NCBI GenBank assembly: GCA_002205965.3
Contig: NADL03000679.1
Location: 434,001 to 498,000, forward strand
Direction: 5' to 3'
DNA length: 64,000 nt
Origin: Kappaphycus alvarezii
Taxonomy: Eukaryota; Rhodophyta; Florideophyceae; Gigartinales; Solieriaceae
The position numbers and the translations under genes were made by a program. Positions 1-11,811 of the stretch are shown here, one piece after another. The notes beneath the pieces were generated by a model, which was not told the DNA's origin, ran no database searches, and was given only the letters and a program-made list of their open reading frames with translations. Every line of letters starts with the position of its first letter. Position 1 is the stretch's first letter.

Positions 1-152
1 TGTCAAGCCTCTACCACTTTAGTTCCTAGAACTCTCGAGCTACTACCCGGCAGAGTGAGTAAAGGGAACGCGGCGTCGAACACCGAGTAGTCATTGCTTT
101 ACGCAATAGGGAGCGTTACCTTTCTAGGTCCAGTTCGGTGCATTGCACTACA
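1..152 (+). repeat. 5' LTR, right end only
   Basis: Nearly identical to 12426-12579 and ending in the same TGCACTACA. It is about one fifth of the 768-bp LTR; the rest lies left of the window. A TGG at 158-160 just after it is where a primer-binding site would start, but I could not match the following bases to a tRNA with confidence. Confidence 0.9.
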
Positions 153-290
153 AAATTTGGTCTCCCGACCTAGAATGCTTTTGTTTGTCACAAATAAGTC
201 TTGGTTGTTGACCTTGAAACGGCTTTCATGACCACACTCATTGTTAAGAGGTTTGATACCCACTTTGCATAAGATCGAAAATCTTCGAAA

Positions 291-2640
291 ATGTCGACTC
301 ATAGAGTCACCCGTGCTAGTTCCAATGCCTCAGGTAGAGAAAGGAACCTCCAAGAGCTGGTTCAGCTCGTGCTGCAGGAGAAGTTGAAGTGTCCGTCCCT
401 AAACTTTCTATAATAGAGAGATATCAAGAGATGTACAATACTTTGCGCGAAGAGATAAGAGAAAATATCACTATGGAAGTGAATAGGTTACAAAAAGCAA
501 TAGCCCAAGTTAAGGAAGAAACCTTAGAAAATGTAGATTTAAAGAGAATCGTGTCTAATTGTTGGATGAGGGTAGCTCAGAGACCCAAGCGGTAATCACT
601 TCTCTTGGAGGAGGAGGATGTGTACACCATCCGCACGGACGTTAACCAAGCCCTGGAGGGCATTACAAAAACAAAAAGTCATTATGACAATATGTTTGAA
701 CGTGTAGCCAGGAGGTTAACAAACCTTGAGGCTGTACCCGATCCAAAGGAGAAGGGGTTTCCTCCACAATAGGATTCTTTTCCCATTATTACTGGTGCTG
801 TTCCAGCACAAACTGTAGGAGACGGTCTTCCCGTTCCAGATAATGATTCAGTAGAATCACTTAAAAATTCTCGTAAAGAGACATGGAAAGAAAAGACTGC
901 CAAAAAGTCTCAGAAAAGTTCTAGGAAGAACATGAAAAAGACTTCTAGACAGAGCAAGTACAACGATCCATCGGATCCCAGTTCTAGTTCGTCTTTGGAC
1001 TCAAAGGATTCCTCAGAGGAGGGGGAGGAAGATGATAGCGATTATTCGCCCAGTACAGAAAGTTCCTCTTCGGAACTTTCCATTGATGAGAGAGATGGGG
1101 CCTCTCTGAGTAAAAGATCCAAGGGACCAAAGAAAAGTAAGTCTCGTAAGACTTCATACAAGAGCGCAACCTCCAGGTCGACGAAAAGAGACCGACGTAG
1201 TCCACTGTGGGAAGGGCTTCGTGCGCTTAAGCATCGGAATCACCTTTTTGAAAGGATTGTGTCCTACAGGACTTATCGCTTGGATAATAGATCCCAACGT
1301 TTAACGTCCCGAGAATCGGGAAAGATAAGAGATTATGCAAAGAGTATCAATACAAAACTCCATAAGGAAGATTTAGTCACGGTGAATGATCCCATTACAG
1401 TATTATACTTCTTGCAGAAGCTAGTGCGTGACTTCAACCTTCAAGGTATGTCGGAAGCACAAGCCATTAGGGTATTGCCTGATTTTCTTGAAGGAATTGC
1501 GCGGAGAATGTTCTGATTTGTTTCGGAAACCACGGACCCTGCTCAGGGAGGTATCTCAGCCTGGCTGGAGGCGGTCCAGTGAATTCTTAGAAGCTTTGCA
1601 ACGAATAATGCCATTCACAATGTAACTATGCAATTGCGTGATATAAGAAAAACTCCTAATGAAGATGAAAAGACGTATTATATGCGTCTATCAGACGGTT
1701 CAAACCGTTGTGGTAATATTCACTCTTCACAAGAGTTAATTATAATTACAATTTTTGATGGTCTTGATAAGACTACTACGTCAATTGTCGCGAGATATCG
1801 CGATCTACACAGAAAAATTTCCTTTTTGGAACTCGTAGATTTCGCTTAAGCGGAAGGAGAAGCAGTAAGAGCAAAAACTCAAACACATACCCGTAGGGTT
1901 TCCTTTTATGAGGTGATGAAACCATCAAGTTCAAAGAGGGCGCCTTCACCCCCATCAAAGACACTTCACGCTAAATGGAGCCCCAGAGGTTCTCTTAACC
2001 TCATGCAGTTATCAGCATACTCAGCAGAGTCACAATACATTGGCTATCAAAGCCAAAACCAAGACGGAATTCACCTCTTGCAAGAGGGTATTTCCGAGTC
2101 ACCTTCCTATTCGGAGGAACCAAGTGTCTCCAAAGAGAAAAGTGAACAGTCGGTTCAAGTTGCACCAGCGTTAGCCTTAGAAGGCCCCTCTAGGACCCAA
2201 AGGGCTCCGTACGTTCCTTACCAGGACAGCAGGACTAGGAATAGTAGACCAGGATGGGTCGAGAGACCAATGCTAAAGACCCCTCAACAGGGACAACGAA
2301 GATAAGGCATTATTTGCTATGAATGTTATAAGCATTTACATGTATCAACGGACTGTGTACACACTATGAAGGATATGGAAACAATTCTGAAGAACTATGA
2401 AGCTTTAAATCCAATGGAGAAATCTAATGTGTCCAACACAATTTATGAAAGAGTTCGCCACTTCTTGGCACAACAAGGAACCAGCACACCGGCAACTATG
2501 TCCGTGGCGGACGGTCAAACGGCTCAAGCCAATGTTGGTGAAGAATAGCCGACTCCTCAACAAGGCTCCACGGAGCCAAATCAATCGGTAATGGCGACTA
2601 AGTCGAAAAACCAGATGAGGGAGTTCCCATAGAGGGAAGA
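291..2640 (+). pseudogene. Gag relic of the chromovirus
   Basis: An ATG at 291 opens a short frame. After one frame change near 390 a single frame can be followed to about 2640, interrupted by in-frame stops near 593, 770, 1514, 1580, 1847, 2303, 2546 and 2630. The product has a coiled, charged N-terminal part, a Ser/Asp/Glu-rich stretch (about 970-1090), a basic stretch, then a CX2CX4HX4C zinc knuckle coded at 2315-2356 (key residues C, C, H, C all present). Length and layout fit a gypsy Gag/nucleocapsid. The low number of frameshifts compared with stops is unusual. Confidence 0.75.
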
Positions 2641-2664
2641 CAAGAGGTTACGCCCCACTCTGCG

Positions 2665-3204
2665 GTGTCGCCACCGAGCTCCCATGGTCAGTTGGTGGCA
2701 AAGAATGTTCAAGAGAACGTTGACAAGGCCTTTTTAGAAGGCAAGATTGCAGAAGAATCTAAGAAGATTATGAAGGTCGTAAAAAGGGTAGTAACCCAGA
2801 TGATATTGAAGAGACCGTGTTTCCGCAACAAGAATCCGAAACACCCGGATCGGATTTATGTTCTCGCTAAGAGAAATCACAAAGTCTATGTGGACATTGG
2901 AATGACGTTTGTATTCATGAGGAGAGCTATTGCAGTGTTAGACACTGGCGCAGGACCCAACTTCATAAGAAGGAACGAACTCCAAAAGGAGATGGAACAT
3001 AAAATTCGCTCCGGCCCGTTGCCATATATCTGTGACGCGAATAATAATCCACTCTCTATGAGAGTTTCAATCAAGTTGCCCGTGAGGCTAGGAACACGAC
3101 TATCATTCGTGGAGTTCATAGTCTGCGACAGAATAGCAGCACAGGTAATCCTTGGTGCAGATTATTACGACAGATGTGTCGAAGCAAAATTAGGCCCAGA
3201 CTAA
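2665..3204 (+). pseudogene. Aspartic protease of the chromovirus
   Basis: An open stretch of 179 codons (no reliable start; it is part of a polyprotein). It shows the retropepsin active site AVLDTGAGPNF at about 2935-2967 and the second conserved patch VILGADYYD near 3145-3175. The protease would cut the Gag-Pol polyprotein. It lies in a different frame from gag. The following linker (3174-3825) is split over two further frames and has no recognised domain. Confidence 0.8.
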
Positions 3205-3748
3205 GAAAAGTCGAGCTTGATGACGGTTCATCTGTCCCAATTACGAGAAGGCCTTTACAGAAAGCAGGGTATACATTTACTGTTCCCGAAGAACAGAAGA
3301 TAGGGCCGCAAAAGCGATTTCCAAACAAGGTGCGTAGTGCACAGGCGTTTACGATTCCCCCTGAATCACAAATGTTAATAAAAGTTACCTCTAATAGGTA
3401 TGGATTATTGGTTGTACAACCATTGTCCCACTTGTACTATAAGTTAGTACTGTCTGTGGCCAATGGTGTTGTCCAAGTCGAACAAAATCGATCGTTTAAG
3501 TTGCTTATAGCCAACTTTGGTAAGAATCAAAAAAAGGATATGTAAACATCAAGTGGTTGCTACCACGTTACCACATCCGACCGCTATGGTCCAAAGCCCT
3601 GTAAGGACAGGAGAGGTACAAGGTATAGTGGAAGATTACCCAGCAGAAGATGCTTATGGCGCACTATTATTCGAAGAGCCAAAAGCCCCTTTACCGGATG
3701 CCGTGAAGACAGAAGAAACCACTTCCGTTAAGGAAGACCCAGTGGATA

Positions 3749-5382
3749 ATGATCCCGAATATTCAACAAGTAGAGAAGCTACCAAAGATGTTGCAGATGG
3801 TAAAAAAACTCTTAGGAGTCGATGACCTTGACTTTAGTCATATTCCAGAGGTTCTAAGAGAGCGCTTTCGTGACATGCTGAAGAAGTACTCCTCTATGTG
3901 GGATGGCTCCCTTGGAGATATTAAAGCTACGACTCATCGTATTGAACTAGTCCCAGGGACCCGACCTATTGCTCAAGCACCATATCGAGCAGGCCATAAA
4001 GCCAGAGAAATCGAAGGGATAGAAGTCCAAAAGATGTTGCAAGCTGGAATAACAGAGCCCGCACACTCAGAATGGGCTTCACCAGTATTACTGGTACCCA
4101 AGCCTGATGGTTCCTTTCGCTTTTGCGTTGATTTTAGGAAACTGAATGCAGTTATCATCAAGGATACGTATCTTATTCCTCGTATGGACGAGTGTATAGA
4201 CTCTCTAGGAGAGGCAAACATCTTCACAGCGTTACATACTTATTGGGGATATTGGCAGATCCCAGTTGCGAAAGAGAATCAAGATAAGACGACATTCTCA
4301 AGTCATAGTGAACTGTACCGTTTTAAACGGATGCCAATTGGTTTAACCAATGCACCAGCCACGTTCCAACGTGCGCTTGACATATTATTGTCACAATAAA
4401 AGTTGACATCATGTCTCTAATATCTAGATGATGTCATCATCTTTTCCCGGACAGGGGAGGAACACATTCAACATGTGGATACCATCTTATAGACCCTTCG
4501 AAGGGCAGGAATAACTCTCAAGTTGAGAAAATGTGAATTTTTCACCGAATAGATCAAATATCTTGGTCATGTTATTAAGTCAGGAAGGCTAGAGATAGAT
4601 CAGGTCCTTCTGACGGCTTTGCGAGAGTCAAAGATGCCTAAGACTCAGACTCAGCTACGAAGCCTTTTAGGTTTGTATAACGTCTACAGACGATTTATTA
4701 AGGATTTTACGCGTATAGTGCATCCATTGAACAAACTCCTTAGGAAAGGAGAACCAATTAACTTACGACCTTTTGGTCCCGCAGAGGAATAAGCGTTCCA
4801 AACACTGAAAGATGCGATTCTTTCGCCACCAGTATTGGCTTTGCCGAAGCCAGGATTACAATATTCTGTTGATACAGATGCGCCTAAGTTACAGGTTTCT
4901 TTTCAAGAACACTGCATGATACAGAGACAAGATATTCTGTTACAGAATTAGAATGCCTAGCGGCAGTATGGGAATTAGACCTATTAAGGGCTTACTTGAT
5001 GATGGAGAAGTTCATTGTGAACACCGATCATGCACCCTTAAGATGTCTTCAGAATGTTACGGATCCGTCAGGACGTTTAACTCGATGGCGCCTACGCCTA
5101 AGTGAATATTTTTTCGAATTAAAGTACAAGAAGGGTCGTGCTAACACCCAAGCAGATGCACTCTCAAGTCTTGAGACTTGGGGAGCAACGACTGTTGAAG
5201 TTAACGAAGAGATTCCATGTTTCTTATGTGAAGAAACGACATCATGTATCCTTTGGGAGGAGAATAAACCAGGAAGTCTTCCTGAAGAAGACCTCGATAT
5301 CTACGATGAAGCAGTAGATAAGGTACTCTCTCTTCAGAGCCCGACGGAACTCGATAAGGTTGTGGCCATAACTCCTGAATAG
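3749..5382 (+). pseudogene. Reverse transcriptase and RNase H of the chromovirus
   Basis: Typical Ty3 RT blocks are visible: SPVLLVPKPDGSFRFCVDFR, then GYWQIPV, then the catalytic YLDDVIIFS near 4424-4450 and IKYLGH. RNase H is recognised from TELECLAAVWELD, NTDHAPL and ADALSSL. It is inactive. The first catalytic aspartate of RT (the LDT/LDL motif before GYWQIPV) reads LHT, stops interrupt the frame at 4397, 4418, 4490, 4553 and 4790, and a frame change follows in RNase H near 4890-4930. Most stops sit where family members have Gln or Trp. Confidence 0.88.
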
Positions 5383-5409
5383 CTAGTACGTGAACAGGAT
5401 TCAGATCCA

Positions 5410-6219
5410 TTGTGTAAAGCTCTGAGAGCTAGACTTGATAACGGAGAACAAATAACGATCTCCATGGATGCGAAAGCTTATGAAGGATACTTGTGTAGAA
5501 AATCCTTAAAAGGGATCCAGATGGTCATTCCAAAGTCTTTTCAAGACAGATTATTAAGAATAAGGCATTATGCCCAGACCTCAGGTGACCCAGGAGGGAG
5601 ACGAATGTACAAGTCCCTATCGAAGGATTATTACTAGCCCTCCATGGCCTCGGATGTTATCCCGTAGTGTGGCATTGTACAACAGCGCGTAATCGGGTCA
5701 AGTTACGGAAGAACCGTAAGGAGCTGAAGCTCTTTCCACCAGAAGCTCCGCTGGAATTTGTTGCGATAGATATTCCTGGAGAATTGATCAAGACCAAACG
5801 TGGTCACTGTTACCTTTTGGTAATAACCAATCGTTATTCGAAATTATTTCGAATGGTGACTTTCAAGAGGATAAACGCGGCTTGCATAGCCTATGACTCT
5901 GTGCACCATTGGGTGTTTGTCTATGGGTCAACGGTCAAGTTATTTTCCGACAACGGAAAGCAGTTCACTGCAAAGTTCTTCCAGAACGTATCAAGGATCC
6001 TTGGAATCAGTCAGATTTACAACAACGTACCACGCCGAGGCCACCGGTCAAGTGGAAAGATTCAACAGAACTATCATCGCTGCCTTGATGTACTATGTCG
6101 CTGATCACCCAAAGGATTGGGATTTGTTCTCTGATGTGTTGACATACGCATACAACACTCAGGTCCACAGGACTACTAACTTAGCTTTTTTTGAGTTTTT
6201 ATCATCAAAAGCTCCATAG
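5410..6219 (+). pseudogene. Integrase of the chromovirus
   Basis: The N-terminal HHCC zinc domain is decayed: the second His is Asp in SGDPGG, and the Trp after DYY is TAG. The core keeps its three acidic positions across two frames: FVAIDIPG, LFSDNGKQF and GQVERFNRT. The last part is in the frame starting at 5893. The enzyme would insert element cDNA into chromosomes; this copy cannot be made as one protein. Confidence 0.85.
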
Positions 6220-6297
6220 AGCTAGGCAATACAAGCCCAAACTTCTTTAGAAGACCTTGGAACAGAAAGACAGTGCCACTTAAAGTGGCAATCATGG

Positions 6298-7227
6298 TTG
6301 CAGCACCTTATGCGCACAGCTAGTGCTTTTATACAGAAGGACCAAGCATGTTATAAACGTAACTTGGATGCAAGGCTTCGAAAGCCTAAGTACGACATTC
6401 CAGTAGGATTCTATGTTTTCCTCAGAAAGGAATACTTCGGAGAGCAAGACCGCAAGCGTAACCTAGCATCGATCGCCACAGGACCCTACAGGGTAAAATA
6501 AGTCAATGATGACACCGTCGTTATCCGAGATGGAGGCATGGTGGAGCGAGTCTCAAGACACCGAGTGGAGTTAGATCCCAGTCCCTTGGATAGGGTAAAT
6601 AAACCGCGTATCAACACCCAGATTACAGAAGCCACTGAAGTGACACCACAGCAAGCGACTTTGCAAAGACGAACTGTATCAGTAAGTATTCCAGAAGGGT
6701 ATGCAGAATCGCGTGGTCTTGCGGACCTCCCCCTCGAAGTTTCTATTAAGAAACCCGCAGAGGAAGACCTTCCTCATGTGATACACAAGGTAATAGACCC
6801 GAAGTTAACTGCCAAGGACGCACAAGGTCAAGCGGAAGACTCGAAAAAGTCAGAGGACTCAGAAGACGATGAACAAGAGATTGAGAATCATTTACAAGGA
6901 ATATCACGACGTGATAACGTCGATGTAGATCCAGGAGTGATCGACACTCCACAACAGCAAGAGACTCGGAAGTCTCCACATCAGTCGACTAGTAAGTCAT
7001 CGCGTAGAATGAGTCGAAGTCAAACATGAAAAATTTCAATGAATGAACAGGACAAAGTCAAAAAGCACATAACGGAATACGTTGTTGATCAAATTTTTGA
7101 TCATGGCAAGGCCGAAGACGGCGAGATGTTATACCAAGTCCGATAGTACGATTATCCTGCGGCCGCTGCCACATGGGAACCTATTAGAAGTTTGCCGCGA
7201 TCAAAATTAGTTTCATACTACAAATGA
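6298..7227 (+). pseudogene. Integrase C-terminal region with chromodomain
   Basis: 6298-6501 is the integrase C-terminal domain. 6538-7029 is an acidic, low-complexity linker ending in TGA. The same frame continues to a stop at 7225-7227 and encodes a chromodomain (about 7066-7224) with EYVVDQIFDH, YQVR, the stop TAG, YDYP, then ATWEP and KLVSYY. In chromodomains the residue at the TAG is Trp of the aromatic cage (KW/RW), so this is a TGG to TAG change. Chromodomains on integrases bind histone marks and steer insertion. Confidence 0.85.
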
Positions 7228-8342
7228 AAGAAGTTACCGCTAACGGCACACATTAATGAGGTGGTTAATGGCTAATTCAAATGCAAGTTGTGAATCAACT
7301 GCGCATTTCCCTCTTCAGGAGGGGGAGAAGGATGTTGTTTGTTTGCTTTTGGCACCAGTTAGTTGCTATTACAGCACCAAATATTTCATCCATGAAGGAT
7401 AAGGTCAATGCTCATGGAGTCCAGATCATGTTCCTTCTTGGGATACCAAAAGTGTTTGAACACAATTGCAAAAGTTGTAACGACAACAAGGTGAATAAAA
7501 TCTATGATGGATAGCTGAATTAATAGAATATAGAAGTCTGGAAGAGGTTGTTGCTTGATGAAGCAGAAGTTCCCTCGACTTTCTAGTCGACCGCATCCTT
7601 TATAAACTTTTTAGAAGTATGTTTTCCGTGTATATTGTGTAGCTACCCAATACGGGAAGCGGGATAACTACGTTTTCGAACTATATGGGCGTTGAGAACG
7701 GCATGTTCAAGAGGAACCCACCATGAGTGACACATATCCAAATGGACCAATGTAACCCTCAACCGGGAGCAGCCCAAGGCAAGTTATAATTGAATTGTTT
7801 TATTTTAATTGTTTTATTTGGATTGGATAGAATCAGCCACTATCTAGCTAGAACAGCTATGTGCAAACTCTAGGTGGCGCCAATCCAAAACGAATATTTT
7901 CGTGACTTCATAATGTGCAGTAGCACACAGTAATGGATCATATTGCATGATGAGAAACCAGTACTGTAACAGTACACTGTATGTTGAGCACACAGTGCTC
8001 GCACCCTGACCTGATTGTGGTCACCGCTCCCACGTCAAAAGAGTCTGTAACAGATTCACTTAACTCGAGCGTCAACGCCAACAAAAACCCCCAACGGGAG
8101 CCAACGTCACGCTAGAGATGTCATGTGAAGCCCCAAACGGGAGGATTAGCATGTTCATCGATGAATTATGACGAAAATTCTGTCAAAAGACAACGAAACG
8201 GTTCTAGTCAAAGGAGTTACAGCCATTCCTTTTTGGAATTTTGATATCATTTACCTTTGATAGGTCTCAGGTATGCTCAGGGGAGCGACGTTAGCGGTTC
8301 GACCCACGCTGGATCTTGTAGATCTCGACACCTCCCGATTGA
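7228..8342 (+). other. Internal non-coding part of the chromovirus
   Basis: No coding sequence is recognised. At 7314-7330 there is a purine-rich run (AGGAGGGGGAGAAGGA) followed by TGTTGTTTG. It looks like a polypurine tract placed, as is usual, just after pol, yet no LTR follows. The true 3' LTR begins 4.5 kb later. Confidence 0.5.
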
Positions 8343-9308
8343 GTGAACACTGCGAACCTAACCCTCTCGGGAAGGAAACCACGATCGCCCACCAGGGAAC
8401 AAAGCAGAGACGCTACCGAAGCGATTGAACACAACGCCTTGTGTATGCAGTGCAGTGGAAGCGCTTATGACGTCGAAGGGGCTACAGATCCCTGGGATCA
8501 TCGAAATATGTGCTCCAAGAGGAGTTCTAGGTCAAAGACCAGCACTATATGTCAGTGTCCGTAACAGACTAAACTACGGTCTCACGGAAGAGAGCAAGAT
8601 AGCCTGTGACGGGCTCACGCACCGCTTAATTAATACGCCAGGCTGAAGGTGAACCCTCCCAGAGGATATATGTCTGTAAAAAAACGTCCTTGAATAGGAT
8701 AACGAAAGATTTGGTTGCCAAAACGGAGAAGAGCCGTGTAGCTCAGCGATTCCCTTGCATTCCAAAGCGCTGACTAAATGCAAGACGGCACTCATGGCTA
8801 AACAAATGAAACGAGGTCCTATAGGATTGTTTAAGGGTGAATGCACCCAGTGATTACGCGATTCCTCTGGAATCGAATATGTAGAAACGCAGAGCACGAA
8901 GCTCTATGGTTGCACCACAGTGGTGTCAGTTACGAATAGGTCGTTGACCAATGTCCCAGTCCGGACTGGACAATAGGGAGCGTCGGTAACGCTCACACAG
9001 CCGCCCAACAAGGGCAATGATATTAATGATACCACTGGTATTGCACAACAGGTTTAAAACCTCCAGGAAAAAAGTGAATTTGGAGGTCTGAAACCGCAAG
9101 AACCCTCAGTCTGGGCACTACATTAGCAGAGCTTGACAACCCTGACGGTTCTACAGTACACTCAGTTGTGCTAGTGCAGCACATTGGAAAGATGCTTGAA
9201 ACTTTTACTGCAACCATACCACAGGATGATACTGGCCTGTCACCACTGACACCTACGCTACGCGTTCTACGCAAACGAGCAAAGAGCTACAAGGCTACAA
9301 TACAGTAG
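8343..9308 (+). pseudogene. Sense coding relic behind pol, function unknown
   Basis: Coding-like stretches occur on the element's own strand. The clearest runs to a TAG at 9306-9308 and reads LAELDNPDGSTVHSVVLVQH and onwards to a basic end (RVLRKRAKSYK). Another open piece spans 8425-8646. They are in different frames with stops between. No known domain was recognised. In this position some LTR elements carry env-like or accessory genes, but nothing here supports an envelope (no signal peptide or membrane segment seen). Confidence 0.4.
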
Positions 9309-9409
9309 GAACGTTTGGTTCACATCCAAAAACAAAGTTTAATCAAGACATTAACGACCTACCGTTGCGGTAGAAGTATGGCCTCTAACAGGCAAACTAG
9401 ATCGAATGG

Positions 9410-11643
9410 TCATAATTCGGAGTTGCTCATGAGGAGCACACACAGACAACGCGGAGAGGTTCCCAAGGGGGAACACGAATATTTAGAGCTCTTGGAGCTC
9501 GATTGCGATTTTGAAAGGCCCGATGAACGTGACTGACGAAGGCTCTGCATTGCTTTTTTGAGCTGCGTTTTGAGGTCGGCCAAAGGCTTATCCAACTCTT
9601 CATCAGAGTAACCTGAGACCTTAGGAAAGGCACGAACAACATCAGCCTCAGAAGGCGCAGTGGTTGCAGTAGCTGACGAACCCGCATCGCCTGAGGCGAC
9701 ATTTTTCATTGCGACGTCACCGTCCTTGTTCTTATCGCCTGCATCCCCAGTTTCGTCGACTTCGACATATTCGTCTCCCGTGTTGGTATTATTATTAATA
9801 TCTCCAGATGGAGCCGGTGGAGGGGAATCTCCCTCCAAGCCATGACGGCTGAGATTGGTCCTGCAGAAGGACCCGGAAGAGAATGATGGATGGCCATCGT
9901 GGCCACATATTAAGATGGCGCAATTCGCCCTTCCTTCGCCTCCAAAGGCGTAACGTGCACTCCCTTCCAGGGATTATAGAAGAAGTAATCACCGGCATTC
10001 GGATCGTTCCGCCCCGGCGAGAAATGATGGCGATTACCGCCTTGAGAGAGCGAGTTCCATTGAACTGGATCCTCATTCCACTCGGTCTCTTCGATCCTTG
10101 TCAATAGCCGCTTTAACTCGGCATCATTTTCCATTCCCCAAGGAAAATGCTCAAGTCAAGGTCCATCATGAAGGATATCAATTTCTCGGGTAAGAACCAT
10201 AGTCGCCATGTGTCTTACACATCCCAGAGAAGGAAAGCAGCGTGCTTTACACAACACTCCGCCAAAATCAGATACCATATCCCATGCACGGTATCAGCAA
10301 GATGAGACCCAAAATAGGTCAATGAAGCGCCCAACTCGGACCAGAAAACTTGCCACACATCGATGCGAGGCCAGAAAGCAGGTTTCACCTAATAGCGATG
10401 ACCTCGATGCTGGGGTGCGATAGCTTCTGCCTCACGGCATTGATATGGGGTCAAATATCGCGTCTCGTCGCGAATTCTGCGTTCAAGACGCACTGTGGTC
10501 TTGAAGAACTGCATATGATTGCGCTTTTCTAAGCGAAAGTGCATTGGCAATATCGGTTCTTGCCAGAACATCGCCTCTTGGCGTACCCCGCTCACTCCGT
10601 GCCAACGCTCGTCGATCACCTCGATAGGCGTTAATTTGCCTGTCGTCAGACTCATTCTGCTATCGCCCCAAAGGTTTTCCCGTTGGTTCTGAAAACCCAA
10701 GTATCCGACCCCAGGTCGCGATACACAGGAATGCCACCAGGCAATAATGAAATTCATTCCAAGACTGCACGAATAAAGCGCCTACGCGTACGCATGACTG
10801 GCTCTGTAGGAGAGATTTTGAGCGCCTGCGGAGGCAATGCAATGTGGCATAAGGTCTTACGAGGCAACCTTAACTCCAGATTGGCTACGTTACAGGGTAG
10901 AAGCCCAGACCCGTCACAATAGTCTTGTTGAATACGAGCGCGAATCATAACGCCTCTCGGGCAAAAGTAAGGAGCGAAAACATGCGCATCAATGTCATAG
11001 CGAAAATCACTGTTTGCAAAGCCTGTAACAGACGCATATGGCCAGTCCTCAGGGACATCGTGCGCCAGCTCGTCGTCGAAATCGCGAGAATACATTTTGT
11101 GTTGATCCTTGCAAGGATGTTCGTTGAATACATTATCCTTAAGAGGATTTTTTGAAATGATAAGCGCCCTGTGAGGGTTGTGACAAGATCCTTTCGAAGG
11201 AAGTGGTTGTTGTAGAGATCGATGCGACTGAAGCGGGCAGCCACGCTCAAGTTGAAATACCGAGTTTCTCGGCCGCCCAAATGTGCCTGTTTGCCGAATT
11301 ACAGTAACGTCTCGCCCAGCGAACTTTTTCTGCGCGCCCCCTCCGGGCTGTCCAAATTTTTTTGGCGCCAACTGCCTTGGTCTTTTGACACTTTCTGTGT
11401 TTCCAAAACGGAGGAAAGCTCCTGAGAAATTGGCGACGACGCCCTTGACAAATTTTTCCAGCGACCCGACGGGGGTCCACCGCACAAATTATTACCTTTA
11501 GCAGGTAACGAAGAACTTTTCGAGACTTTCCAAATTTGAATGCCCATCCATGGAGGATGTAGAGTGACATTTCGGGCGGTGGACAGCAGGAACTGATCGT
11601 AAACGATCTTGTTGGACAAAGGCCTAACGCCGCAATTCATCAA
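9410..11643 (-). pseudogene. Long antisense coding relic inside the chromovirus
   Basis: On the strand opposite to gag-pol, several adjoining open frames look like one broken protein of roughly 650-750 residues read from about 11643 down to 9410: 11299-11643, 10754-11485, 10389-10757, 9910-10134 and 9410-9838. The middle part has a well-formed stretch (MYSRDFDDELAHDVPEDWPY) and the C-terminal part is acidic, then Ser/Lys-rich. Frames change at the junctions, for example at 10754-10757. I recognise no domain. Antisense extra ORFs between pol and the 3' LTR are known in some plant Ty3/gypsy elements; whether this one is related is not known. Confidence 0.5.
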
Positions 11644-11800
11644 ATCGGTCTTGCTCGTACTCGTTCATACTCTCGAAAGTTTCGACCCAAAAACACCCGA
11701 CCACGGGTATAACTTTTTTTTGAAACACTTGGCGAAGACGCCACGCTTTGCCTGTCGTAACCCGACGATTGAAAACTTATTCCCGAAGCCTGAGTGCTCA

Positions 11801-11811
11801 GAAGGGGGAGA
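11801..11811 (+). other. Polypurine tract of the chromovirus
   Basis: GAAGGGGGAGA directly precedes the TGTAGTGCA start of the 3' LTR, the usual place for the plus-strand primer. Confidence 0.8.

Noticed and set aside
4996..5410. Many reverse-strand open frames opposite the retroelement genes.
   Set aside because: They are shadows of RNase H, integrase and Gag-Pol with no resemblance of their own.
291..7227. TAG and TAA at Gln positions could mean a code where these stops read as glutamine (as in some algae and ciliates).
   Set aside because: TAG also falls on Trp positions, TGA stops occur too, and the host-like genes use TAA and TAG as normal terminators and have no internal ones.
7331..7500. 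A 3' LTR start right after the inner polypurine run.
   Set aside because: No matching copy exists before gag, whereas the sequence before gag matches the LTR ending at 12579.
8285..8315. GGTTCGACCC resembles a tRNA B box.
   Set aside because: No T-stem, acceptor stem or A box could be folded around it.
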